A program made the translations under genes and the position numbers. Source: Prolixibacteraceae bacterium (GTDB lineage: Bacteria > Bacteroidota > Bacteroidia > Bacteroidales > Prolixibacteraceae). From it: DNA of 64,000 bases. The notes under the pieces were generated by a model, which made no database searches, had not been told where the DNA came from, and saw only the letters and a list, made by a program, of their open reading frames with translations. Location: positions 1 through 64,000 of the forward strand of contig JANXYV010000157.1 in NCBI GenBank assembly GCA_025355875.1, in the 5' to 3' direction. Position 1 is the first letter of the stretch; each line of letters begins with the position of its first letter. This document shows, piece by piece, positions 8,596-16,494 of this stretch.

Positions 8596-9484
8596 TCTTT
8601 TTACGTTTCCAATTGATTTGAGCTAAAAATAATCCGGAGATGACAACGGCAATTCCTATCAACTGATGAAAATTCAGTTGATCGCCCAGGATGAACCAGG
8701 CAAGAATTGCAACACACACGGGAATGATATTGATGAAGATATTGGATTTGTTAATCCCCAGATTTCGAACACTGTAAGTAAAGAGAATAAATGAAAATGT
8801 TGATGCAAAAATGGCCAGTTTGATGATGGCCAAAAATGCTTCCGGATTAAACTGTACCAGAATGAAATCTTTCATTTCAAACCCCAGCCAGAACGGAAGG
8901 AAGAATACTGCGCCGATCAGGTTTTGGTAGGTGATGATAGAAAAGGTATTGTACCGGTGAGAAATTCCTTTCAACAGGCTGGCATAGCCAATGGCACCGC
9001 ATACCGCCAAAAATTCAAGCGAGATACCCAATGGTGAAGCAGTAAATTGAAAGGAGGAATCAAGAACCACCAGACTGACGCCCAGAAAGGTAATAATCAG
9101 GCCAAAAAGGTTTGTCAGGCCAAGTTTTTCCTTGTAAAAATACCAGGCAGCTACAGGCGTGAAAAGTGGAATCGTGGCCACAATTACCGACGCAACTGTC
9201 GATGAAACATATTTCAGGCCAAAGCTTTCGCCCATGAAATACAGGAATGGTTCGAAGAAAGCCAGAAGAATAAACAATTTCAGGTCACCGGCTTTTATTC
9301 GTTGAAGTTTCTTGCTAAGAATGGTGAAAATGAGCAGTAATCCGGAGGAAATCAGTAATCGGAAAAGAATGGTTGTCAACGGACCATAAGCTTCATACAC
9401 GATTTTGATCCAGACAAACGAAAAGCTCCAGAAAATCATGGATAAAAGGGCAGCTCCAACCGGAACCCAGGATTTATTCTTCAT
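8567..9484 (-). CDS. EamA/DMT-family transporter
   Basis: 305 residues with ten hydrophobic helices in two EamA repeats, for example SMIFWSFSFVWIKI at the start of repeat 1 and FLAVCGAIGYASLL in repeat 2. The typical 'PLFTPVAAWYFYKEKLG' motif closes repeat 1 and IIPVCVAILAWFILGDQL closes repeat 2. The family exports amino acids, metabolites or drugs, and substrate cannot be read from sequence. It forms a two-gene unit with the YkgJ protein, whose start overlaps its 3' end. The basic C-terminus (NWKRKKNG) fits the positive-inside rule. Confidence 0.88.
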   Translation of the reverse strand: MKNKSWVPVGAALLSMIFWSFSFVWIKIVYEAYGPLTTILFRLLISSGLLLIFTILSKKLQRIKAGDLKLFILLAFFEPFLYFMGESFGLKYVSSTVASVIVATIPLFTPVAAWYFYKEKLGLTNLFGLIITFLGVSLVVLDSSFQFTASPLGISLEFLAVCGAIGYASLLKGISHRYNTFSIITYQNLIGAVFFLPFWLGFEMKDFILVQFNPEAFLAIIKLAIFASTFSFILFTYSVRNLGINKSNIFINIIPVCVAILAWFILGDQLNFHQLIGIAVVISGLFLAQINWKRKKNGSNPIYQA

Positions 9485-9584
9485 TGATTCGGTAAAATGA
9501 GCCGCAAAAGTAGAGATAAATGGCTAGATAAAAAAGGGAGGATGAACTGATCCGATAAAACCGCATTATCGGATCAGCCGGCAA

Positions 9585-10205
9585 TTAAAACTTGCCAAAT
9601 TTCATGATCAGCCCGATATTGTATCCTTTCAGAATATCCGTACTGGTATTGGCCATCACAATATCCGAGGTAAAACGGTAACCAAAAGTGGCAGCCATTC
9701 GCATGTGTCGGGTCAGGTTGAACTCCAGTTCAGCTGTCGGTTCGATCACCATAAACGAATCGGCCTGCCCATTGGTAATGATCTGATCCCATTGCTGGTC
9801 GTAGGCAATCCTTGAAATTCCGCCGAAACCAAAGAGGATAGGGAAGGAGACATGGACAGGATACCTTGGGGCAACAATCGGTTCAAGGTAAAAACCACCG
9901 TATCCACCGGCCAGGTTATTGTTGATGGTCATATTGTGTATGTCGTGGTAGTTCATATCATTCATAAATCCACAGCCACCCAAACCTATTGCAAACGAGT
10001 GGCCAATTACCCAGGATCCACGTCCTCCCATCAGAAATGCATCCTTCCCGTTGATTTGGGTATAGCTGAATGAAATGGCGCCATAACCGCCGTTCGACCG
10101 GTCTCCGGAGAAAAGAGTGGAAATCTGGTCATTATCCTGTTTGTCTTGTGCAAAAGTCAGGAAATATCCCAGTCCCAGAAAAATGATTAATGTTAACTTT
10201 TTCAT
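9585..10205 (-). CDS. Outer-membrane beta-barrel protein
   Basis: 206 residues from the ATG at 10205; a longer frame would place 32 polar residues before a clear signal peptide (KKLTLIIFLGLGYFLTFAQ), so the later start is chosen. The mature protein alternates hydrophobic and Gly/polar residues and ends in 'LIMKFGKF', the aromatic C-terminal strand typical of small outer-membrane barrels. It is the last gene of the sigma/anti-sigma/GIN cluster, 61 bp after another barrel gene. The function is unknown; it resembles barrel proteins that follow ECF-controlled envelope genes in Bacteroidota. It may contribute to envelope integrity or signalling. Confidence 0.65.
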   Translation of the reverse strand: MKKLTLIIFLGLGYFLTFAQDKQDNDQISTLFSGDRSNGGYGAISFSYTQINGKDAFLMGGRGSWVIGHSFAIGLGGCGFMNDMNYHDIHNMTINNNLAGGYGGFYLEPIVAPRYPVHVSFPILFGFGGISRIAYDQQWDQIITNGQADSFMVIEPTAELEFNLTRHMRMAATFGYRFTSDIVMANTSTDILKGYNIGLIMKFGKF

Positions 10206-10266
10206 ATTAAATTGTTTAAAGGTTGTTTTAAGTCTTTTTTGTGGATTTTTTCTATTTTCTCCTGTT

Positions 10267-10773
10267 TCAGAAGGTATATTTGATCGTGAAAGCAAAGTCA
10301 AATGGCTGAAGTTGGAAGAAATTTTGCCCGAAGAGGTTAAAGTATGGTTTTACTTCAAGGCCTACTACCAAAGGAACAGTAGGAATGGTGTATTCCAGGG
10401 CAGCGAGTCCGTCAAGTCCGATAACCGGCCCGGTATGGCGATCAGTGTAAAAAAATTGTTGGTTGTTTTCATAGTAATAATGGTTTACATCCCATGACTC
10501 GAAGCCAACGTGGGCACCAAATCCGTAAACGAACGATAATTCTTCACAGAAGTCGAAGGCACTGGGATTATGAAATTCTTTCAGGCCGGTAAGCTGTAAC
10601 CCATGTTCGCGGAACGAAAACAGGACTTTATACGAGTTTAACTCACCATCGAAAACCCGGTATTCAAAACCGGAAGAAAGCCCGCCACGGATGCCCACCG
10701 CCTTTTTCGGCAACTCCGAAAATCCCATGAGACCGGTGAACATGAAGATACTGATAAGGAGAATTTGTTTCAT
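10267..10773 (-). CDS. Small outer-membrane protein
   Basis: 168 residues with a signal peptide (MKQILLISIFMFTGLMGFS) and beta-strand-like alternation throughout, ending in FDFAFTIKYTF, a typical C-terminal barrel strand. It probably forms an eight-stranded barrel. It lies 44 bp downstream of the GIN-domain lipoprotein gene on the same strand, which suggests cotranscription. No specific family was recognised. Together with the next barrel it makes up the distal half of the ECF sigma cluster. Confidence 0.6.
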   Translation of the reverse strand: MKQILLISIFMFTGLMGFSELPKKAVGIRGGLSSGFEYRVFDGELNSYKVLFSFREHGLQLTGLKEFHNPSAFDFCEELSFVYGFGAHVGFESWDVNHYYYENNQQFFYTDRHTGPVIGLDGLAALEYTIPTVPLVVGLEVKPYFNLFGQNFFQLQPFDFAFTIKYTF

Positions 10774-10817
10774 AGTCTGGATATTTTGCTTTTTTTTGTT
10801 GAGTTCTGAAGGGTTTT

Positions 10818-11540
10818 TTAATTCTGATCAACCACCTTACCCGAACCAGAGATTCTGGCCTGAACAATAGGATGTCCGATATAGTAGATCCGGCCACTTC
10901 CGGATATGGCTGCAGAAAGGGTTTGGGTCACATTTACATACATATCGCCCGAACCGGAGACAGAAGTCTGGCAAATGGACTGCACCAAATCGTAGGTTTT
11001 AATTTTTCCGGATCCGCTGATCCTGAAATCGCTTTGAAAAGCGTCCCCGGTCAAATAAACAGAGCCGGAACCGGATACGTTGGCCTGTATATTTTTTGCG
11101 CTGACCTCAGCATCAATATCACCCGACCCTGAAATGGATATCTGAAGATTGTCGCAGGTAAAACTTCCGGTTTTGATCAATCCCGATCCGCTAAGGTTGA
11201 GGCCAGTCAGGGTGGGTTGGGTAATAGAGATTTCAATCGGCTCATTGTGCCGAAGCGAATGAATACCGGTGGTTCCGATTTTCAGGGTTTTCCCGCTGAC
11301 TTGGGTTTCAATGTATGGGAGAAGATTTGATTCGGCTATCACCTGAACCGAAAACTTAGCCCCAGGCAGAATACTGATCTGATAATCACCTCCCGAGGCG
11401 ATTGCGTCAAACCCGGTTATCGGCCGGTTTTGAGTCTGGACATTCCCGTTACCGGTCAGAAAAATGGTATCGGAACAGGAACCGAGTCCGGTTAGTAGGG
11501 CAAAGAGCGCGATCATGGAAGTAATTTGGTTTGTTTTCAT
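10818..11540 (-). CDS. GIN-domain (DUF2807) lipoprotein
   Basis: 240 residues with a lipobox 'LTGLGSC' (Cys about 22), so probably an outer-membrane-anchored lipoprotein. The body is a repetitive right-handed beta-solenoid with recurring S-G-S-G turns (at least six copies: LSGSGLIKTG, ISGSGDID, VSGSGSVYL, ISGSGKIK, VSGSGDMY, ISGSGRIYY). This is the DUF2807 'putative auto-transporter adhesin, head GIN domain' family. The repeats are conserved at DNA level as well, which favours recombination between them. It belongs to the ECF sigma cluster. Functions in adhesion or envelope sensing have been suggested for the family but not shown. Confidence 0.85.
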   Translation of the reverse strand: MKTNQITSMIALFALLTGLGSCSDTIFLTGNGNVQTQNRPITGFDAIASGGDYQISILPGAKFSVQVIAESNLLPYIETQVSGKTLKIGTTGIHSLRHNEPIEISITQPTLTGLNLSGSGLIKTGSFTCDNLQISISGSGDIDAEVSAKNIQANVSGSGSVYLTGDAFQSDFRISGSGKIKTYDLVQSICQTSVSGSGDMYVNVTQTLSAAISGSGRIYYIGHPIVQARISGSGKVVDQN

Positions 11541-11712
11541 GGCTTTGAGACTTCTTCAGTTTTCTAATTGTTTTCTGATTCTATAGACAGAATTTTTTTA
11601 TTCTGGTTGCAAATCCGCAAAAAAAGTATTCATTTTCTTGCTGAGCGGAGATTTTGAATTTCCTGTATAATTTCTCCTTCGATTAAAAATCGCGAACCTG
11701 AGACACCCAATC

Positions 11713-12819
11713 CTAATACGATAACACATTGGTTTCGCCACCAACAGCATTGATAATGAGCTGGTCTTCCTGCATTTTTTTGCCAAAATATCCGGAGTGC
11801 CTGATTTTATTTTCCTTTTGATCCAGAATTTGTTTGTCTTCTTCTTTCAATTCACGGCCCAATTTCAGGTCCGTTTTGGTTTCGGTGATCAGGTAGTTGA
11901 ATTTGGCCTCCGGATTGAAATACAGGTTTAAATCGGCCGACCTGGCTTCGATATAAATACTGGCAAACGAGTTCAGCACTTTTTCCATGTCGAGGCTTCC
12001 ATAACTCAGGCGCATATTGGCTTTGCCTTTAAGTTCGGATATGCTGAAATGACTGAAATTGCCCGTTGCATCCACTTTTTCGGCAATTCGAATCCGGAAC
12101 TTGTCGCGGCGCGAATCAATATTCAGATCCTCCGAATTCTGAACTTCAATGTTCGATGATTTGCTTTCAAATCTAAGCACCACCGAATTTTTGATTTGAA
12201 TATCGCTGTAATTGCTTGTAATCCTGGCATTCGAAAGGTTATTGATGTTCGCGTCGGCAAAACTCAGGTTCAGGTTGGCAGTTTTCGTAAGGTTTCCGGC
12301 TTTTAACTTCCCATTGCTCAGAATAATTTGAGTTTCGCCCGAAAAGTCGCCCATGATGATGTCACCAAATTTGTTTTCGAGCCGAAGTTCGTGGTTGTCG
12401 GGCAACCAGACCACCATATCAATGCGGATGCTGCCATTGGTTTGCAGCATGGTTTCCTTGAATTTGACCAGCTCATTTTCTATCGGACTCCGATTCTTGT
12501 CGACCTGCGTTTTCACAATCAGGTAATACTGGCTGTTGCTGATATCAAAATCAAGTTTGTCGAGCGTTTTCGAAAGCTTGTCAGGTTTTTTCTCATTCAC
12601 TTCCATCCTGAACTGAATCACCACCGAATCCTTTTTCCAGGTATTCAGCTCGATTTTTCCATATTTGTTGGTAATGTCGATTCGAGTGTCAGGCTGTATC
12701 TGAAACCGTTTCACAAATGCGCGGGTCTCGGTAAACTGTGCATTTGCCGAAAGGCTGATTAAGATAATCCATCCTGTAATCAGGATCAGGTAGCCAGTTT
12801 TGATGATTTTTTTCTTCAT
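11713..12819 (-). CDS. DUF4097-like beta-solenoid envelope protein
   Basis: About 368 residues, starting at ATG 12819 (or 6 bp earlier at 12825). A signal peptide (ILITGWIILISLSANA) precedes a region with a 'DITNKYGKIELNTWKKDSV' repeat, echoed by 'LENKFGDIIMGDFSGETQ' and 'SNYSDIQIKNS', the D/N-x-x-G-D-I pattern of DUF4097 solenoid repeats. There is no lipobox, so it is likely periplasmic. It is 4-10 bp after the anti-sigma gene, so almost certainly cotranscribed. In Bacteroidota such proteins commonly follow ECF sigma/anti-sigma pairs. A structural or sensing role in the envelope is an inference. Confidence 0.7.
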   Translation of the reverse strand: MKKKIIKTGYLILITGWIILISLSANAQFTETRAFVKRFQIQPDTRIDITNKYGKIELNTWKKDSVVIQFRMEVNEKKPDKLSKTLDKLDFDISNSQYYLIVKTQVDKNRSPIENELVKFKETMLQTNGSIRIDMVVWLPDNHELRLENKFGDIIMGDFSGETQIILSNGKLKAGNLTKTANLNLSFADANINNLSNARITSNYSDIQIKNSVVLRFESKSSNIEVQNSEDLNIDSRRDKFRIRIAEKVDATGNFSHFSISELKGKANMRLSYGSLDMEKVLNSFASIYIEARSADLNLYFNPEAKFNYLITETKTDLKLGRELKEEDKQILDQKENKIRHSGYFGKKMQEDQLIINAVGGETNVLSY

Positions 12820-12829
12820 AACCATTTGC

Positions 12830-13345
12830 TTAACAGTTTATTTGTTCCAGAACCTCGTCGACCAGTTTTAACCGGTAACGGTTATTTTCAATCATGGCTT
12901 CAATCACTTCCTTGTTCGAAATATTTTCTTTCAGGTCTCTTTTGAGCGACCGGTACATCGTTTCCAATTCGCTCAAATCACCTTCAATTTCACCTTTCAG
13001 CTCAGGATAAACCTGATAGCATTTTTGAATTTCAGCCATTTTTCCTGAAACTTCCTGGGCATAAAATGCTTCGGCTTCGATCAGTTCCTGAACTTCCGGA
13101 TCGACCTGAACGGCTTTGGCTGCTTGCCTTTGATCGGCAAAGCGGAGCTGATACACTATGGCCGGTAACAAGGCGATCACTGCAAATGCTGCGGCAATCT
13201 TTAGCCAGCCCAGCTTACGGATGCGTTGTTTGGGTTGCTTGTCGAGTTGTTTACTGATCGATTCCCATATTTTATCCGAAGGTTCCATGGGATCGAACTC
13301 ATGCCGGTTTTCGTTTACAAACGATTCTAATCTGTCTGGTTTCAT
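12830..13345 (-). CDS. Probable membrane anti-sigma factor
   Basis: 171 residues. A cytosolic N-terminus of about 45 residues (MEPSDKIWESISKQLDKQ) precedes one transmembrane helix (IAAAFAVIALLPAIVYQL) and a periplasmic coiled-coil-like C-terminus rich in Glu/Lys (ELETMYRSLKRDLKENI). The topology and the 4-bp overlap (ATGA) with the ECF sigma gene are typical of anti-sigma factors. No zinc-binding HxxxCxxC motif is present, so it is not a ZAS-type member. It is expected to hold the sigma factor at the membrane until an envelope signal releases it; the signal is unknown. Confidence 0.75.
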   Translation of the reverse strand: MKPDRLESFVNENRHEFDPMEPSDKIWESISKQLDKQPKQRIRKLGWLKIAAAFAVIALLPAIVYQLRFADQRQAAKAVQVDPEVQELIEAEAFYAQEVSGKMAEIQKCYQVYPELKGEIEGDLSELETMYRSLKRDLKENISNKEVIEAMIENNRYRLKLVDEVLEQINC

Positions 13346-13890
13346 ATCTTGCTTTTTGTTTGTTTCATGATTTCATAAACCTTGCGTTTGGCGCGCATAT
13401 ACTGAGTTTTTGAGGTCGATTCGGCTATGTTCAGGATTTGGGCAATTTCGCCGTGATCGTATCCTTCGAGCAGGTAGAGCGAGAAAACGATTCGTCCACC
13501 CTCCGGAAGCTGGTTCATGGCCTGAATTACATTTTCGGTGGTGTACAAGGCATCTTCAGGCTCTTCATCGATGGTTTCGAAACGGTGCATTTCGTCAAAA
13601 TACTTCAAATCGAGTTTTCGTTTGTTCAGCGCATTGATACAGGTGTGGATGGTAATCGTTTTCAGCCAGGTTCCGAACCCGGATTCGTGCCTGAAGGTTT
13701 CCAGTTTTTGAAATGCCTGCACAAATGCTTCCTGAAGCATGTCTTCAGCATCCTCGCGGTTGTTCATCATCCGGAAACACACATTGAACATCGCTTTGGA
13801 ATACAACTGGTATAGCTGATAGCGGGCTTTGTTGCTGCCCCGGATGCTATCGGCTATCAAATCCTGATGTATGAATGCAGTCTGGTTCAA
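13342..13890 (-). CDS. ECF-type RNA polymerase sigma factor
   Basis: 182 residues. Region 2 (about 25-90) shows YSKAMFNVCFRMMNNREDAEDMLQEAF, where the D-A-E-D block contacts core polymerase, then GFGTWLKTITIHTCINALNKRK. Region 4 (about 120-175) has LPEGGRIVFSLYLLEGYDHGEIAQIL and an HTH with ESTSKTQYMRAKRKV. There is no region 3, as in all ECF factors. The only plausible start is a TTG at 13890, because a stop lies three codons upstream and no ATG occurs near the N-terminus. It probably drives the downstream envelope genes and its own operon. Confidence 0.9.
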   Translation of the reverse strand: MNQTAFIHQDLIADSIRGSNKARYQLYQLYSKAMFNVCFRMMNNREDAEDMLQEAFVQAFQKLETFRHESGFGTWLKTITIHTCINALNKRKLDLKYFDEMHRFETIDEEPEDALYTTENVIQAMNQLPEGGRIVFSLYLLEGYDHGEIAQILNIAESTSKTQYMRAKRKVYEIMKQTKSKI

Positions 13891-14002
13891 ATGTGTTCAG
13901 TTTCGGTATTAATGACAAGGGTTTTTATTCAGGGTTGCAAGCGATCTCAACTATTTTTGATTTCAGGAGTAAAAACCTGTGTTCTCAAATATACACAGAA
14001 AA

Positions 14003-14043
14003 AATGATCCGGTCCAACCTGCAAGGCCAAACCGGATCATCAT
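14003..14043 (-). terminator. Terminator after the VIT-VWA gene
   Basis: ATGATCCGGT (14004-14013) pairs with ACCGGATCAT (14031-14040); on the minus strand it is followed by a T run. It separates the VIT-VWA gene from the sigma factor gene downstream. Confidence 0.75.
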
Positions 14044-14066
14044 TGAATCACAAATCGGGTCAAATC

Positions 14067-16328
14067 TTATTTTTTTACGATTTTACAGCTTCCTGATGCT
14101 TTTCCGTCGATCTTGAGCTGAAGCATGTAAATTCCTGACGACAACGAAGAAGATTCTTCAGGACTGAACTGATAGCTGTTGGAAGCCTGATTGAGACTGC
14201 TTACAGAGATCGTTTCTATTTTTTGTCCTGAACTGTTGTAAACCTCAAGTGACTTCTCTTTTCCCCGATCAGCATCTGACAGGTAAATGAGCAGCGTTAT
14301 CTGGTTCATAAACGGATTTGGAAAGGCACTCTCAATTTTTGAAGCACTTGGATTTGGGCTGATCATTTTACTTTCGTAGGTAGCACCAACAGCGCCTCCG
14401 AAACTTCCTCCGCCAATGGCATTGTCCGAAACACCCTGTGGCATTGGATTTGGCACAACCACCCGGGTGGGCACGCCGCCTTCATTTCTGATGACCGAAT
14501 CAATGGCCACAAACGAAGTGTATTCGGTCAACAGGTTGTATTTCAGTCCCAGTTCTACGATTTTGCTTTTAATTCCGGTGGTATCCAGCGAACCATAGTC
14601 GCTCAGCAATTGCAGTCGTTGCCTGGCCCATAAATAGCTCAGGGCTTTGTTTTTCTCCGAAGGCGGATAGTCGCTGAAATTCAATGTTTTTGAAAAGGGA
14701 ACATTACTCCCGGCGGTGCCTTCGAGGGTCATTGATCCTTGCAATGGTTTTTCCCATTTTCCAAAGATTAAAATAGGTCGTTCTGCGAAAACGTCAGGAA
14801 TGGAAAGGGGTTCAATGTCAGAAACAGTAATGTCGCTAAAACTGGCCTTGATTTTGGTTAAAACCGGGCTGGCTACATAGTTTTTAAACAGATCGGCCTT
14901 TGCTTTGGCTTCGGTTTCGTTCAGAACAATGAACGGTTCGCCCATTCCGGCGTGGGCAAGGCCTTCGATGAGGTACCGGTTCACAGCCTTACCTATTCCG
15001 AAAGCAAAGAAATTGGCCTTGTTCAGGTTATTCCGGACCAAATCAAATGCTTCTTTTTCGACAGTAACATATCCATCGGTGGCGATCATCATGATTCTGG
15101 AAAACTGGTTGTCGGCGGGATAGGAGATGGCTTTCTGAAGCGCCGGAAGCAGCTCTGTTCCGCCTGAACCTTCCAGTTTTGAGATGAAATCCAGTGCTGT
15201 TTCCACGTTTTGGGCTGAAGCCACTTTGGATTCATCAAACAGGAAGTTTGAACCTCCGGAAAAGCAAAGAATGTTGAATTTTTCCTGAGGTTTCAGGTTT
15301 TGGATGATGGCTGCAGTCAGTTTTTTGGAAGTTTCAACCGGAAATCCGGACATTGAACCCGATACATCCAGGATAAAAATGTATTCGCGAAGATTAATAT
15401 CTTCCGGAGCTGGCGATTTAGGGGGTTGAATCATCGACAAAAAGAAATTCTCCTCTTTTCCTTCATACAAAAGCATTCCGGTTTTATTCTTTTCGCCGGC
15501 CAGAACATAATCGAGCACAAAATCCCGGTTTCCTGAAAGGGAATCATTTTTCGGCAAGGTACATTCGGCCAGATTCTGACTCAGGTACTTGATCTCCAAA
15601 CTGTCGTGAGAAGGGCAGTTGATGGCCGAAACCGGCATTCCGCCATCAACGGTAACCGCCATATTGAAGGTGCTTTTCGGAGCTTGTCCCTGGTGAGTGT
15701 ATGGAATTTCAACCCAGGTACTATCCTTCGGGTCGGAGTGCGTTTGACTGAAATACCGTGGCCCAACCACCGTTGGGTAAACAAATTCATAAATCCCATT
15801 CACCGGAGTGATCAGTTCGGTGTATTTGAGCACGATGTTGATGGTATCGCCCGGCATAATATTTCCGACTTTCATTTGCAGCACATTCGGACGGTTCTGT
15901 TCGAGCAAGGTTGCAGTTTGGCCATTGTTGACGGCATTTTGGTAATCTTGTTGGGCTTTTTCTTTCTCTTCGATTACTGCGGTTAAAATACGGCTGCCGA
16001 TGATCATTTTCAACTGGTAAACGGCCGCTTTGGTCGATGCCGGAAAAATGTATTTCGATTCAATGGCTGTGGTTCCGGTATTCATGTATTGTTGCCGGAT
16101 GGTGACATCGGCAATTACGCCAACAATTGAAACATCGACTTTCGTTGATTTAAGCGGAAGTGAATCGACAGTCGAATCTTTGCACTCGACATAAAAGTAC
16201 GGGGAAATAGTCTTGTCTTCCACGACAGGTTCCTGTGCCCTAATATGTTCGGAGCAAAGCACGACGACTAAAACCAGGATCAGGAATGAAGCAAATAAGT
16301 GGGAATTGATCGGTAGAATTTTTTTCAT
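14067..16328 (-). CDS. VIT and VWA domain surface protein with T9SS sorting domain
   Basis: 753 residues. Signal peptide (FASFLILVLVVVLCSE) is followed by a VIT domain (about 45-180: TKVDVSIVGVIADVTIRQQY, then 'YIFPASTKAAVYQLKM' and EKEKAQQDYQNA), then a von Willebrand A domain starting near 312 with an intact MIDAS (D-V-S-G-S at about 320) and later 'MIATDGYV'. The last 85 residues form a T9SS type-A sorting domain (SAFPNPFMNQITLLI, then VYNSSGQKI, and LSSGIYMLQLKIDGK). It is therefore predicted to be exported across the outer membrane and attached to or released from the surface. VIT-VWA proteins resemble inter-alpha-trypsin inhibitor heavy chains and bind ligands through the metal site; the ligand is unknown. 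Confidence 0.88.
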   Translation of the reverse strand: MKKILPINSHLFASFLILVLVVVLCSEHIRAQEPVVEDKTISPYFYVECKDSTVDSLPLKSTKVDVSIVGVIADVTIRQQYMNTGTTAIESKYIFPASTKAAVYQLKMIIGSRILTAVIEEKEKAQQDYQNAVNNGQTATLLEQNRPNVLQMKVGNIMPGDTINIVLKYTELITPVNGIYEFVYPTVVGPRYFSQTHSDPKDSTWVEIPYTHQGQAPKSTFNMAVTVDGGMPVSAINCPSHDSLEIKYLSQNLAECTLPKNDSLSGNRDFVLDYVLAGEKNKTGMLLYEGKEENFFLSMIQPPKSPAPEDINLREYIFILDVSGSMSGFPVETSKKLTAAIIQNLKPQEKFNILCFSGGSNFLFDESKVASAQNVETALDFISKLEGSGGTELLPALQKAISYPADNQFSRIMMIATDGYVTVEKEAFDLVRNNLNKANFFAFGIGKAVNRYLIEGLAHAGMGEPFIVLNETEAKAKADLFKNYVASPVLTKIKASFSDITVSDIEPLSIPDVFAERPILIFGKWEKPLQGSMTLEGTAGSNVPFSKTLNFSDYPPSEKNKALSYLWARQRLQLLSDYGSLDTTGIKSKIVELGLKYNLLTEYTSFVAIDSVIRNEGGVPTRVVVPNPMPQGVSDNAIGGGSFGGAVGATYESKMISPNPSASKIESAFPNPFMNQITLLIYLSDADRGKEKSLEVYNSSGQKIETISVSSLNQASNSYQFSPEESSSLSSGIYMLQLKIDGKASGSCKIVKK

Positions 16329-16494
16329 TGGGTGAATTTGAAGGTTTTTATGAAAGGTAGTGATTTTAACTTAAACTGTATCCGTTTTTCCTAATATGAT
16401 GTGAAATAAGTTCTAAAGGTTGCGTCGGGGAATATTTTGGTATTCAAATTACTGATTGGGAGACTTCGAGCCTCCCCGTCAATAACAGGCTTTT

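Noticed and set aside
8158-8616. 152-residue + strand frame
   Set aside because: Antisense to the YkgJ gene; His/Phe-rich shadow.
11598-11786. 62-residue minus frame
   Set aside because: Overlaps the DUF4097 gene end in another frame and the adjoining gap; no start signal or family.
15606-15986. 126-residue + strand frame
   Set aside because: Antisense to the VIT domain of a well-supported gene.
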